A DNA stretch of 42,154 nt, taken from positions 1-42,154 of the forward strand of contig DATBHZ010000116.1 in the NCBI GenBank assembly GCA_036557185.1. Direction: 5' to 3'. Within the stretch, counting starts at the first letter, position 1, and each line of letters opens with the position of its first letter. Origin of the DNA: DATBHZ01 sp036557185 (GTDB lineage Bacteria; Actinomycetota; Acidimicrobiia; IMCC26256; JAENVU01). Below the pieces are notes generated by a model, which was not told the DNA's origin, searched no databases, and saw only the letters and a list, made by a program, of their open reading frames with translations. Below, piece after piece: positions 7,140-15,795 of this stretch. Position numbers and translations under genes: made by a program.

Positions 7140-8905
7140 GTCTGCTTCCACTCGGAGATCCAGCGTACCAAGGTCATCGCGGCACTCTCGCCGTCAATCC
7201 AACCGGCTCCGCGACCCGAACGCAGCGCGTCGAGCTGGGCTTTTACCTCGCTGGCACGATCGTCACCTGCGCGCAGCAGATCCTGGAGCAAGCGCTCTGC
7301 CGCGGGTTCGACGGTGTTGACGAGGAGCCGCGCGCGCACCGTCTCGGGCTCGTCGTCCAGTTGCGGCTCCTCGACCGCGAGACGCTCGAGCAGCGCGCGC
7401 ACGGCGCCGTCGCTCTCATCGAGCGCGTCGCGGAACTCTTGCGCGTTGGCGAGCAGCTCGAACGCGGCGCGTGTCGTGGGATCCGCGAACAGGGACGCGT
7501 CGAGCCAATCCGCAACGATGCCCGGGTCGTGAATCGCCCAGCGCAACGCGTCCTCCTCGCGCCGGTCGACGTGCTGCACGCGCCGCGGCGCGGGCGAATC
7601 CTGGGTGGGGCGTCCGGACGGGGCGCCGCTACGAGCGATCGCCTCCTTGAACCACGCGTGCCCGATCCCGAGCGTTCCGGACGCCTGCTGGATGTACTGC
7701 TCGCGGACCAGCTCGCTCGGGTGCTCCCGAAGCACCGGAACGAGCGCCTCCGCAGCCCGGGCGCGGCCCTCCGGCGTGGCGAGGTCGGCGTCTGCGAGCA
7801 CCCGGTCGAGCTTGAACTGCAGGAACCGTTGGGCGGAAGCGACCGCCTCGACAAGAGCGTCAGGATCGCTCGACCACACGTCACCGGGATCCTTGCCCGG
7901 AGGGAGCGCGGCCACCTTGACCTCGATGTCGAAGTGCTGCTCCCACTGGTACCAGTGCTCGGCTGCGTTGCGGCCGGCGGCGTCGGCGTCGTAAGCCAGG
8001 ACGATCCGCCGCGTGAAGCTCTTGAGGATCGCAACGTGGTGGTCGGCGAGCGCGGTCCCGCACGTGGCCACGGCGTTTGGTACACCAGCCAACGCGAACC
8101 CCATCACGTCCGTGTACCCCTCGCACACGACGACCTCGTCGCGTGCACCGATCTCGGCCTTCGCCCAGTTGAGGCCGTAGAGGAGACGGCTCTTCTGGTA
8201 CAGCGGGGTCTCGGGCGTGTTCTTGTACTTGGGGCCCTGCTCGTCGAGCGACCTTCCTCCGAACCCGACTGGCGACCCCCCACGGTCGTAGATCGGAAAC
8301 ATGAGCCGCGATCTGAAGAAGTCCTGCGCCTTTTGCGCGCGATTCACGAACGCGAGCCCCGCGGTGACGAGATCCTCACGGCTGAACTTGCTGTCGTAGA
8401 GATGGCGCGCCAATTGGTCGAAACCGTCCGGTGCCCACCCGAGGTTGAAGCGGCGCGCGGCCTCACCGTCGAAGCCGCGTCCACGGAGGTAACGCCGGGC
8501 CTGGCCGCCCGCTCTATCCTCGAGCAGGATCCGGTGGTAGAAGCCGACCGTCTCGGCGACGGCATCGGTCAGGCGCTGCTTGCGCTGTCGATCCTTGCCC
8601 CCGCTCACCGAGTCGTAGCGAACGGTGACGCCCGAGCGAGCGGCCAGACGCTCGACAGCTTCGACGAAGTCGAGACCGTCGAGCTTGCGGACGAACGTGA
8701 TCGCGTCCCCGCTCTCGTGGCAACCGAAGCAGTAGTAGAGCCCGAGCTCCGGGTTCACCGAGAAGCTCGGCGTCTTCTCCTGATGGAACGGGCAGAGCCC
8801 GCTGAATCTGCGACCGACACGTTTGAGCGCGACCCGCTCACCGATCAACGCGACGAGGTCGGTCGTCTCTCGGACTCGCGCCACGTCCTCGTCGAGGATC
8901 CCCAT
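7136..8905 (-). CDS. dnaG: DNA primase
   Basis: This 589-residue primase makes RNA primers for lagging-strand replication. The N-terminal zinc ribbon has C38, H41, C59 and C62. The RNA polymerase core includes KSRLLYGL and is followed by the Toprim domain with E262 (VVCEGYTDVMG) and the D305-x-D307 metal site (LAYDADAAGRNAA). The C-terminal part should bind replicative helicase and is divergent, as usual. Its stop overlaps the rpoD start. TAGCCT lies 10 nt upstream of the ATG and an 18-bp palindrome lies just beyond it, so the dnaG-rpoD unit probably has its own promoter. Confidence 0.97.
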   Translation of the reverse strand: MGILDEDVARVRETTDLVALIGERVALKRVGRRFSGLCPFHQEKTPSFSVNPELGLYYCFGCHESGDAITFVRKLDGLDFVEAVERLAARSGVTVRYDSVSGGKDRQRKQRLTDAVAETVGFYHRILLEDRAGGQARRYLRGRGFDGEAARRFNLGWAPDGFDQLARHLYDSKFSREDLVTAGLAFVNRAQKAQDFFRSRLMFPIYDRGGSPVGFGGRSLDEQGPKYKNTPETPLYQKSRLLYGLNWAKAEIGARDEVVVCEGYTDVMGFALAGVPNAVATCGTALADHHVAILKSFTRRIVLAYDADAAGRNAAEHWYQWEQHFDIEVKVAALPPGKDPGDVWSSDPDALVEAVASAQRFLQFKLDRVLADADLATPEGRARAAEALVPVLREHPSELVREQYIQQASGTLGIGHAWFKEAIARSGAPSGRPTQDSPAPRRVQHVDRREEDALRWAIHDPGIVADWLDASLFADPTTRAAFELLANAQEFRDALDESDGAVRALLERLAVEEPQLDDEPETVRARLLVNTVEPAAERLLQDLLRAGDDRASEVKAQLDALRSGRGAGWIDGESAAMTLVRWISEWKQT

Positions 8906-8926
8906 GCCGCGAGTCAGGCTAGGGCG

Positions 8927-8944
8927 TCGCGCACCGGTGCGCGA
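8927..8944. promoter_or_regulatory. 18-bp perfect palindrome between dgt and dnaG
   Basis: TCGCGCACC-GGTGCGCGA is perfectly self-complementary. It covers the expected -35 position of a dnaG promoter whose -10 box (TAGCCT, 8921-8916) is 10 nt before the start codon. As RNA it could also form a 7-bp stem with loop CCGG, 15 bases past the dgt stop. Operator or terminator cannot be decided from sequence. Confidence 0.5.
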
Positions 8945-8959
8945 TGAAGCGCCGGGTGC

Positions 8960-10096
8960 TCAACCTGCGAGACCCTCGGGGACCGCGCTGCGGTCCCACC
9001 CGAGGCGCGCCACGGCCTGGGCGAACGCGAACCGGTCGGTCATGCCCGCGACGTACGAGACCGCGGCATGCAGCGCCTCGGGACTGCCGGCGAGGAGACC
9101 ACCGTCCGTGGTTGCCGAAGCGTCGAGCGGCATGGTGTTCGGGCGGTCCGCGAAGAGCTCGACGAGCGCCCGGGCCACCTTGATCACAGCATCGCCTTGT
9201 GCCACCGACGCCGGACGCATGTAGATGTGCTCGTAGTCGAAGGCGCGGAACGCGGCGAGCGCCTCCGCCATCGGCGACGACGTGCCCACCTCCCCCTGCA
9301 CGCACGTCGTCTCGATCACGTCCTGGATGAACGCTCCCAACTGGTCGCCCCGACGGGCGCCGCACCGATCGTGCACCACCTCGGGCAGCATTTCGGGAGT
9401 GACGATCCCGGCCCGGACCGCGTCCTCGAAGTCGTGGCACACATACGCGATGCGGTCGGCCCAGGACACCACCTCCCCTTCAGGGGTCGCCGGGGCGGGC
9501 CGGGACCACGAGTGGTTGCGCACTCCGTCGAGCGTCTCGGCGCAGAGGTTGAGGGGGCCGAGGACCACGTCGGCTCCCCACACGGCGTGGTCGAACCCGC
9601 CGTCGATGTACGGCATGAACGCGTCCTCGCTGGCGTGCCCGAACGGGCCGTGCCCGCAGTCGTGCCCGAGCGCGATGGCCTCGGCGAGCGCCACGTTCAG
9701 CCTGCAGGCTCGGGCGATGCCCGTCGCCACCTGCGCGACCTCGAGCGCATGCGTCAGACGGGTGCGCTGATGGTCCTCGGGAGAGATGAACACCTGCGTC
9801 TTGCCCGCGAGACGGCGAAACGCGGCCGAGTGGAGGATGCGATCGCGGTCCCGCTCGAAACACGTGCGGAGCGGGTCCGGCTCTTCGACCCGCTCTCTGT
9901 GCCCGGAGCCATGGGCTCGCGTCGCGCCGGGCGCGAGCTCGCGGTCCTCGAGGTGCTCACGATCGCCACGAGCCAGTGGCTCGATCGCGCCGATCTTGGC
10001 CGAGGAGTCCGTGTGGGCGCGCCGGACGATCGTGCCGTGGCCCTGCATCGTCGCGGCCCAAGCGAGCTGGCGCTCTGTGAGCCGACCGTCGTCCAT
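8960..10096 (-). CDS. dgt: Deoxyguanosine triphosphate triphosphohydrolase-like HD protein
   Basis: A 378-residue HD-superfamily enzyme expected to hydrolyse dGTP (or other dNTPs) to the nucleoside and tripolyphosphate. The metal-binding HD pattern is visible as TRLTHALEVAQVATGIA, then ALGHDCGHGPFGHASEDAF and a later Asp in SWADRIAYVCHDFEDA. The entry motif DRDRILHSAAFRRLAGKTQVF is characteristic of bacterial Dgt. The C-terminal region is helical. The first ~60 residues are charged and poorly conserved. Its position upstream of dnaG, as in many actinobacteria, fits a link between nucleotide pools and replication. The start is supported by TACCCT six bases before the ATG. Confidence 0.93.
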   Translation of the reverse strand: MDDGRLTERQLAWAATMQGHGTIVRRAHTDSSAKIGAIEPLARGDREHLEDRELAPGATRAHGSGHRERVEEPDPLRTCFERDRDRILHSAAFRRLAGKTQVFISPEDHQRTRLTHALEVAQVATGIARACRLNVALAEAIALGHDCGHGPFGHASEDAFMPYIDGGFDHAVWGADVVLGPLNLCAETLDGVRNHSWSRPAPATPEGEVVSWADRIAYVCHDFEDAVRAGIVTPEMLPEVVHDRCGARRGDQLGAFIQDVIETTCVQGEVGTSSPMAEALAAFRAFDYEHIYMRPASVAQGDAVIKVARALVELFADRPNTMPLDASATTDGGLLAGSPEALHAAVSYVAGMTDRFAFAQAVARLGWDRSAVPEGLAG

Positions 10097-10102
10097 AGAG
10101 GG

Positions 10103-10108
10103 AGGGTA
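10103..10108 (-). promoter_or_regulatory. Leaderless-type -10 box for dgt
   Basis: On the minus strand TACCCT is followed by six bases (CCCTCT) and then the dgt ATG, with no room for a normal leader. Confidence 0.45.
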
Positions 10109-10156
10109 CCGACCCGCTGCGACACTGAGGCGCCCGTGCCGCTGCTCGGCGGGCGG

Positions 10157-10594
10157 TCAGGCGTCGTCCGAGGGGACGGCGTACGTGACGCTCGCGTGGG
10201 CGACCGGGCGGTCGTCGCCGTCCGAGTACATGGAGACGGTGCCGACGGCGAGCCTCTTGCCCACCTTCAGGAGACGCGCGTCCGCGAGGACGTCGACCGG
10301 TCCCGGCTTGCGCAGGAAGTCGATGTTCATGTTGACGGTCACGGAGAGCGCGCGCGGGCCGATCATCCCGAGGAGCGCGACCCACATCGCGAGGTCTGCA
10401 ACCGTCATCAGCGCGGGACCCGAGACCGTCCCTCCCGGCCGAAGCCGGCCAGGTCCGATCGGCATCCGGACGCGCGCCGTCATGTGCCCGACGTCCTCGA
10501 TCGTGAAGTGGTCGATCGCGCCCGGGTAGACCTCCTGGAGGAAGGCCGTGATCTCCTCGGCGCTCATGACCTGCGTCATCGCTGCAGTCGCCAT
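10157..10594 (-). CDS. PaaI-family hotdog-fold thioesterase
   Basis: A 145-residue single hotdog domain likely to hydrolyse acyl-CoA or aromatic acyl-CoA thioesters. The signature stretch is GGTVSGPALMTVADLAMWVALLGMIG, where Asp and Ser/Thr near the central helix act in PaaI-type enzymes. It is followed by strands SVTVNMNIDFLRKP and DVLADARLLKVGKRLAVGTVSMYS, and ends AHASVTYAVP. The start lies 4 bp after the ppdK stop, so the two are almost certainly cotranscribed. An internal Met (MTQVMSAEEI) could also start translation. The substrate is unknown and the link to ppdK may be only operonic. Confidence 0.85.
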   Translation of the reverse strand: MATAAMTQVMSAEEITAFLQEVYPGAIDHFTIEDVGHMTARVRMPIGPGRLRPGGTVSGPALMTVADLAMWVALLGMIGPRALSVTVNMNIDFLRKPGPVDVLADARLLKVGKRLAVGTVSMYSDGDDRPVAHASVTYAVPSDDA

Positions 10595-10598
10595 CGGA

Positions 10599-13256
10599 TC
10601 AGGCAGTCGCTCCGATGGTCGACCCCTCGAGTGCAGCGTGCGCTGCCGCCAGCCGCGCGATCGGCACGCGATAGGGCGAGCACGACACGTAGTCGAGCCC
10701 GACCTCGTGACAGAAGTGCACCGATGCCGGGTCGCCGCCGTGCTCGCCGCAGATCCCGAGCTTCAACGCGGGCCGCACCGAACGGCCACGCTCCTTCGCC
10801 CAGCGCACGAGCTCCCCGACGCCTGTCGGGTCGAGCTCCTCGAACGGGCTCACCTTCAGCAGCCCGCGCTCGATGTACACCGGCATCATGCGCCCTTCGA
10901 CGTCGTCGCGCGAGAACCCGAAGGCCATCTGGGTCAGGTCGTTCGTGCCGAACGAGAAGAACTCCGCGATCTCCGCGATCTCGGCGGCCACGATCGCAGC
11001 ACGCGGTGTCTCGATCATCGTCCCCACGAGGTACTCCACCCGGGTCCCCGCTGCATCGAAGACCTTCTCCGCCTCCTCGCGCACCCACCCGTCGAGCAGC
11101 TCCATCTCGGAACGCATGACGGTGAGCGGGATCATGATCTCGACCTGCGGATCACCCCCCGCTTGCTTGCGTGCAACCGCCGCCTCGACCAGCGCGCGCA
11201 CCTGCATGCGGTACAGCCCGGGCTTGAGGATCCCCAGCCGGCAGCCGCGGGTGCCGAGCATCGGGTTGGACTCCTCCCAGCGCTGCAACGCGCTCATGAG
11301 GACGTCCGCCTCCGGGTCACCGAGGCCGTTGATGAAGCCCTCGACCTGGCGCGCGAGGACATCGGAGTGGTTGGGCAGGAACTCGTGGAGCGGCGGGTCC
11401 AGGAGACGGACGGTCACGGGGAGCCCGTCCATCGCCTCGAGGATCCCGATGAAGTCGGCGCGCTGCACCTCCAGCAGCTCCGCGAGCGCGGCGTCCTCGG
11501 CCGCTTCGTCGTCGGCCAGGATCATCTTCTGCACGATGGGCAGGCGGTCCCCGAGGAACATGTGCTCCGTGCGGCAGAGACCCACGCCCTCGGCACCAAA
11601 CTCGCGCGCCTTCTTCGCGTCCTCGGGGAGGTCCGCGTTCGTGCGGACCTTCAGGATCCGGAGCTCGTCCGCCCAGGCGAGGACCGTCCCGAACGGCCCG
11701 GTGGGCTCGGGGGTCACGACAGGGACGGCACCGACGACCACCTCGCCGGTGCTTCCGTTGATCGAGATGACATCGCCCTCGCACACCGTGGTCGACGCGC
11801 CGTCGGACCCGACCACGCAGAACTCCTTCTTGGCGAGGTCGATCTGGAGGGCGTCGGCGCCGCAGATCGCAGGCTTGCCCATGCCGCGCGCGACGACGGC
11901 CGCGTGGCTCACGAGCCCGCCGCGCGAGGTGAGGATGCCCTCCGCGGCGATCATGCCGTGCAAGTCGTCGGGTGACGTCTCCGGCCGGACGAGGATCACG
12001 CGCTCGCCCCCTGCAGCAGCCTCCTCCGCCTCGTCGGCGGTGAGGAAGACCTTGCCGACCGCCGCACCGGGAGACGCGTTCAGCCCCTTCGCGAGCACCT
12101 TGTAGCTCGCCTCCGGATCGAACTGCGGGTGGAGGAGCTGGTCGAGCTGCGCCGGTTGCACACGCAGCACCGCCTCGCGCTTGTCGATCAGGCCTTCAGC
12201 TTCCATCTCGACGGCCATGCGCAGCGCCGCGGCCGCGGTGCGCTTCCCCACGCGCGTCTGGAGCAGGAAGAGCCTTCCCTGCTCGATGGTGAACTCGATG
12301 TCGCACATATCCCGGTAGTGGCTCTCGAGCTGGTGCATCACATCGAGCAGCTGCTGGTGGCACTCGGGGAAGTGATTGCCCATCGCGTCGAGCGGCTCCG
12401 TGATCCGGATCCCCGCGACGACGTCCTCGCCTTGGGCGTTCGCCAGGAAGTCGCCGTAGGGCGCGTTCTCGCCTGTCGACGGGTTGCGGGTGAACGCCAC
12501 GCCCGTGCCGGAGTCGTCTCCCTTGTTGCCGAACACCATGGATTGGACGTTCACCGCCGTGCCGAGGTCGTCGGGGATCTTCTCGAGGCGCCGGTAATCC
12601 TGCGCGCGCTTCCCGTTCCAGGAGCGGAACACCGCTTCGATCGCGTAGCGGAGCTGCTCCGCCGGCGCGTCGGGGAAGTCGACACCCGCGACGTCCTTGA
12701 CGATCTCCTTGAACCGCCTCACGAGATGACGCAGGTCGTCGGCGTCAAGCGCCGTGTCGACATCGACGCCACGCTCGTCCATCTTCTGCGCGAGCGCCAG
12801 CTCGAAATCTTCCCCGGGGATGTCGAGCACGATCTTGCCGAACATCTGCACGAACCTGCGGTACGAGTCGAACGCGAAGCGCTCGTTGGCCGTCTGCTTC
12901 GCGAGCCCCTGCACCGAGGAGTCGTTGAGGCCCAGGTTGAGGACCGTGTCCATCATCCCGGGCATCGAGAACGGTGCGCCCGAGCGGACCGACACGAGCA
13001 GCGGATCGGTGTCGTCGCCGAGCTGCTTGCCCATGCTCTGCTCGAGCGCGGTGAGTGCGGTCTGCACCTCGTCCATGAGCCCCGCCGGGAGCGTGTTGTC
13101 GTCGTTCATGTACGCGTTGCAGGCATCGGTCGAGATCGTGAAGCCCGGCGGTACCGGCAGGCCGAGGTTCGTCATCTCGGCCAGGTTCGCCCCCTTGCCC
13201 CCGAGCAGGTACTTCTGCTCCTTGGAGCCCTCTGCGAAGGCGTAGACGTACTTCAT
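10599..13256 (-). CDS. ppdK: Pyruvate, phosphate dikinase
   Basis: An 885-residue enzyme interconverting pyruvate, ATP and phosphate with PEP, AMP and pyrophosphate, allowing gluconeogenic or PPi-saving glycolytic flux. The N-terminal nucleotide-binding domain begins YAFAEGSKEQKYLLGGKGANLAEMT. The swivelling phosphohistidine domain has GGLVSHAAVVARGMGKPAICG. The C-terminal PEP/pyruvate barrel shows GLCRTEHMF and the catalytic-Cys region LGICGEHGGDP. Length fits bacterial PpdK. The ATG at 13256 is chosen because the conserved KYVYAF sequence begins there and AGAAGGA lies 11 nt upstream; a start at 13295 would add 13 nonconserved residues. A thioesterase follows in the operon. Confidence 0.96.
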   Translation of the reverse strand: MKYVYAFAEGSKEQKYLLGGKGANLAEMTNLGLPVPPGFTISTDACNAYMNDDNTLPAGLMDEVQTALTALEQSMGKQLGDDTDPLLVSVRSGAPFSMPGMMDTVLNLGLNDSSVQGLAKQTANERFAFDSYRRFVQMFGKIVLDIPGEDFELALAQKMDERGVDVDTALDADDLRHLVRRFKEIVKDVAGVDFPDAPAEQLRYAIEAVFRSWNGKRAQDYRRLEKIPDDLGTAVNVQSMVFGNKGDDSGTGVAFTRNPSTGENAPYGDFLANAQGEDVVAGIRITEPLDAMGNHFPECHQQLLDVMHQLESHYRDMCDIEFTIEQGRLFLLQTRVGKRTAAAALRMAVEMEAEGLIDKREAVLRVQPAQLDQLLHPQFDPEASYKVLAKGLNASPGAAVGKVFLTADEAEEAAAGGERVILVRPETSPDDLHGMIAAEGILTSRGGLVSHAAVVARGMGKPAICGADALQIDLAKKEFCVVGSDGASTTVCEGDVISINGSTGEVVVGAVPVVTPEPTGPFGTVLAWADELRILKVRTNADLPEDAKKAREFGAEGVGLCRTEHMFLGDRLPIVQKMILADDEAAEDAALAELLEVQRADFIGILEAMDGLPVTVRLLDPPLHEFLPNHSDVLARQVEGFINGLGDPEADVLMSALQRWEESNPMLGTRGCRLGILKPGLYRMQVRALVEAAVARKQAGGDPQVEIMIPLTVMRSEMELLDGWVREEAEKVFDAAGTRVEYLVGTMIETPRAAIVAAEIAEIAEFFSFGTNDLTQMAFGFSRDDVEGRMMPVYIERGLLKVSPFEELDPTGVGELVRWAKERGRSVRPALKLGICGEHGGDPASVHFCHEVGLDYVSCSPYRVPIARLAAAHAALEGSTIGATA

Positions 13257-13299
13257 CGGCGCTCGGTCCTTCTCGTGTTGTCGCGGTGTGCGCAAAGTC

Positions 13300-13305
13300 A
13301 GCCTA
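13300..13305 (-). promoter_or_regulatory. Probable -10 box for ppdK
   Basis: TAGGCT on the minus strand, 43 nt before the ppdK ATG, leaves a leader of about 36 nt holding the AGAAGGA ribosome site. Confidence 0.35.
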
Positions 13306-13322
13306 TCGACCGGTCACGGAGC

Positions 13323-13341
13323 GCCCGCCGATACGGCAGGC
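13323..13341 (-). terminator. Hairpin after the J-domain/RDD gene
   Basis: An 8-bp stem with a 3-base loop begins six bases past the stop codon. One pair is G-U if read as minus-strand RNA but a C-A mismatch on the plus strand, which favours a minus-strand transcript. No T-run follows. Confidence 0.45.
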
Positions 13342-13346
13342 GGCCG

Positions 13347-14336
13347 TCACGCGTCGACGATGATCGTCTTCGCCATCCGGTCGTGCAGCCCCTGACGGTT
13401 CCGGTCGCGGATCAGCACGAGCGCGAGACCTGCCACGAGCGCGAGCGGGCCGATGAAGCCGAGCAGCAGACAGGTGACGCCGATCGGCACTCCGTAGTGG
13501 ATCACGGACGCCGCCCAGCCGGCAGGTGAGCCGTCGACGTGCACGAGACGCACCTGGGCCCGCTTCTTGCCGAGCGTCTGCCCGCCGCGCGCGGACATCG
13601 GGACCGTATAGGCCATGCCGAGGAGGAAGATGACGACGGTCGCGTAGATCACGAACGGCGGCAGGCTCGACTGCAGATCGTCGTGCTGCTTGGTCAGATC
13701 GTCGGACTTCTTCTGCGCGGCCTTCGAGTCGTTCGTAGCCTTGGTCTCCGCGGCCTGCGCGTTCTTTTGGGCCTCCGTGTCGCCGCTCCTCTGGGCTGCC
13801 TTCAGCTGGTCCTGCGCTGTGCTCTTCTTGCTGTCCGCCTTCTTCTTCGCGTTGTTCGCGTCCGTGATCTGCTTGCTCAGCGAGTCGATCTTCTTCGTCT
13901 GTGTCGGGTACATGGCGCGTTGCAGGGCGGTCGCCGCGTAGTACACGACCAGACCGATGAGCACGAGCGCGAGGAGGTCGAAGTAGAACCCGCGGTTGCG
14001 CTTGCGAGTCTCTGCGAGGGTCAGCCCTGCCGGCATCTCGATTGTGGGCTCGGGGCGCGGCCGGGCAGCGGCAGGCTGGCGAGCGCCGGCACCGTTGCGG
14101 CGGGCAGGCGCGTCGAGCACCTCGATGTCGTCATCCGAGGGCTCGTCGACGTCGATCTCGTTCAGCTCGGCGTCGTACCGTCCGCGCTGGATCGGATCCG
14201 AGAGGACGTTCCAGGCTTTGTTGAGCTCCGCGCGCTCGTTCTGCTCCGCGTCCTCGAGGCGGTTGCGATACGCGGTGCGGATCGTGTCCTTGTCGGCGTT
14301 CACCGGAACGCCAAGGAGCTCGTAGTAGTCGTTCAT
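13347..14336 (-). CDS. Membrane protein: HPD-less J-like domain plus split RDD domain
   Basis: This 329-residue protein begins like DnaJ (DYYELLGVPVNADKDTIRTAYRNRL, then NKAWNVLSDPIQRGRYD) but lacks the HPD loop needed to stimulate Hsp70. A disordered acidic and Pro-rich linker (60-105) leads to an RDD-family membrane domain: RNRGFYFDLLALVLIGLVVYY (TM1) and, from residue ~227, TM2, GGQTLGKKRAQVRLVHVDG, TM3 and LHDRMAKTIIVD. Between TM1 and TM2 sits a Lys/Ala/Asp/Gln-rich stretch of about 80 residues (147-226) likely to form a coiled coil outside the membrane. It shares TGATG with glyS (a GTG one codon earlier is also possible). The function is unknown. Confidence 0.75.
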   Translation of the reverse strand: MNDYYELLGVPVNADKDTIRTAYRNRLEDAEQNERAELNKAWNVLSDPIQRGRYDAELNEIDVDEPSDDDIEVLDAPARRNGAGARQPAAARPRPEPTIEMPAGLTLAETRKRNRGFYFDLLALVLIGLVVYYAATALQRAMYPTQTKKIDSLSKQITDANNAKKKADSKKSTAQDQLKAAQRSGDTEAQKNAQAAETKATNDSKAAQKKSDDLTKQHDDLQSSLPPFVIYATVVIFLLGMAYTVPMSARGGQTLGKKRAQVRLVHVDGSPAGWAASVIHYGVPIGVTCLLLGFIGPLALVAGLALVLIRDRNRQGLHDRMAKTIIVDA

Positions 14337-15664
14337 CACAGTGGCATCCGTTCACGGAGGAGATCGAGCAGACGATCGAGCGACACGCGGTCCTGTTGCA
14401 TGGAGTCGCGGTCGCGCACCGTCACCGCTTTGTCGTCGAGCGTGTCGAAGTCGATCGTCACGCACGCCGGGGTGCCCACCTCGTCCTGGCGGCGGTAACG
14501 GCGGCCGATCGAGCCGGCGTTGTCGACGTCGATCACGAAGTGCGGGCGGAGCTTCTCGGCCACCTCTTCGGCGACCGGCACGAGCTTCTCGTTCTTGGAG
14601 AGCGGCAGGACCGCGACCTTGACGGGCGCGAGCCGCGGGTCGAGCCGCAGCACTGTCCGCTTCTCGAGCTTGCCGTCGGCGGTCGGGGCTTCCTCCTCGG
14701 TGTACGCGGCGAGCAGGAACGCGAGCAGCGACCGCTCGACGCCGAGCGCGGGCTCGATCACGTACGGAACGTACCGACGGTCGGCTTCCGCGTCGTAGTA
14801 GGTCTGATCCTGGCCCGAGAACTCGGCGTGCTGCTTCAGGTCGTAGTCCGTGCGGTTCGCGATCCCTTCGAGCTCTCCCCAACCCCAGGGAAACTGGTAC
14901 TCGACGTCGGCGGTGCCGGCGCTGTAGTGCGAGAGCTCTTCGGGATCGTGCGGACGCAACCGGAGTTGCTCCTCGGGAATGCCGAGACCGACGTGCCACT
15001 CGAAGCGCTCCCGGCACCAGTACTCGAACCACCTCTGACCGTCTTCGGGTGGAACGAAGAACTCCATCTCCATCTGCTCGAACTCGCGCGTCCGGAAGAT
15101 GAAGTTGCCCGGAGTGATCTCGTTCCGGAACGACTTGCCGATCTGCGCGATGCCGAACGGCGGCTTCTTGCGCGACGTCGTCTGGACGTTCAGGAAGTTC
15201 ACGAAGATGCCCTGTGCCGTCTCCGGGCGCAGGTATGCCACCGACGCGTCGTCCTCGACGGGCCCGACGTGTGTCTTGAACATCAGGTTGAACTGCCGTG
15301 CCGGCGTGAAGCTGTCCGTCGCACCGCAGTTGGGACATGCGCCCGACGCCGGGAGCTGGTCCTCACGGAACCGCTCTTTGCAGCTCTTGCAGTCGACGAG
15401 GGGATCCGTGAACGTCGCCACGTGCCCGCTCGCCTCCCAGACCCTCGGCGACATGAGGATTGCGGCGTCGAGACCGACGATGTCGTCGCGCAGCTGCACC
15501 ATCGAGCGCCACCACGCGTCCTTCACGTTGCGCTTGAGCAGCACGCCGAGCGGTCCGAAGTCCCAGGTCGACCGGAACCCGCCGTAGATCTCGCTGGACG
15601 GAAATACCAGGCCGCGCCGTTTTGCGAGGTTTGCGACGCGTTCCATCAGGTCGGGCTTGGCCAT
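14336..15664 (-). CDS. glyS: Glycyl-tRNA synthetase (single-chain alpha2 type)
   Basis: A 442-residue class II synthetase that charges tRNA-Gly. Motif features are visible: an N-terminal GLVFPSSEIYGGFRSTWDFGPLG, a zinc-type insertion (CKSCKERF...CPNCGAT), motif 2 around FRNEITPGNFIFRTREFEQMEMEFF, and motif 3 with EPALGVERSLLAFLLAAY. The C-terminal anticodon-binding domain starts at about 340 (RLAPVKVAVLPLSKNEKLVPVAEEVAEKL). This is the alpha2 form rather than the alpha2-beta2 form. Its stop overlaps the start of the J/RDD gene. TAGCCT lies nine bases before the ATG, with no ribosome site. Confidence 0.96.
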   Translation of the reverse strand: MAKPDLMERVANLAKRRGLVFPSSEIYGGFRSTWDFGPLGVLLKRNVKDAWWRSMVQLRDDIVGLDAAILMSPRVWEASGHVATFTDPLVDCKSCKERFREDQLPASGACPNCGATDSFTPARQFNLMFKTHVGPVEDDASVAYLRPETAQGIFVNFLNVQTTSRKKPPFGIAQIGKSFRNEITPGNFIFRTREFEQMEMEFFVPPEDGQRWFEYWCRERFEWHVGLGIPEEQLRLRPHDPEELSHYSAGTADVEYQFPWGWGELEGIANRTDYDLKQHAEFSGQDQTYYDAEADRRYVPYVIEPALGVERSLLAFLLAAYTEEEAPTADGKLEKRTVLRLDPRLAPVKVAVLPLSKNEKLVPVAEEVAEKLRPHFVIDVDNAGSIGRRYRRQDEVGTPACVTIDFDTLDDKAVTVRDRDSMQQDRVSLDRLLDLLRERMPL

Positions 15665-15673
15665 GAGGCAACC

Positions 15674-15679
15674 AGGCTA
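15674..15679 (-). promoter_or_regulatory. -10 box close to the glyS start
   Basis: TAGCCT on the minus strand is nine bases from the ATG; a very short leader or leaderless message is implied. Confidence 0.4.
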
Positions 15680-15732
15680 GCGGTCGGGCTGTTTCGTTCC
15701 CCGGTCGCACCCGCGCTCCACTCGCTGTCCCC

Positions 15733-15790
15733 TCCCGACTTTCTCGCCGAAACCGTTGCCCCAGCAACGGTCCGCGCAAGAAAGTCGGGA
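15733..15790. terminator. Two-tier hairpin between recO and glyS
   Basis: An outer perfect 12-bp stem (TCCCGACTTTCT, 15733-15744, with AGAAAGTCGGGA, 15779-15790) encloses an inner perfect 8-bp stem (ACCGTTGC/GCAACGGT, 15752-15771, loop CCCA). It begins five bases after the recO stop. There is no T-run on either side, so it may be a rho-type or structural terminator, a repeat element or a cruciform. Confidence 0.55.
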
Positions 15791-15795
15791 CGCGG

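Noticed and set aside
6716..8947. Long plus-strand open frame of 743 codons
   Set aside because: It lies antisense to rpoD and dnaG, is Arg-rich with no domain, and is a by-product of high-GC codon use.
9068..11119. Long plus-strand open frame of 683 codons
   Set aside because: It is antisense to dgt, the thioesterase and part of ppdK, all clearly recognised.
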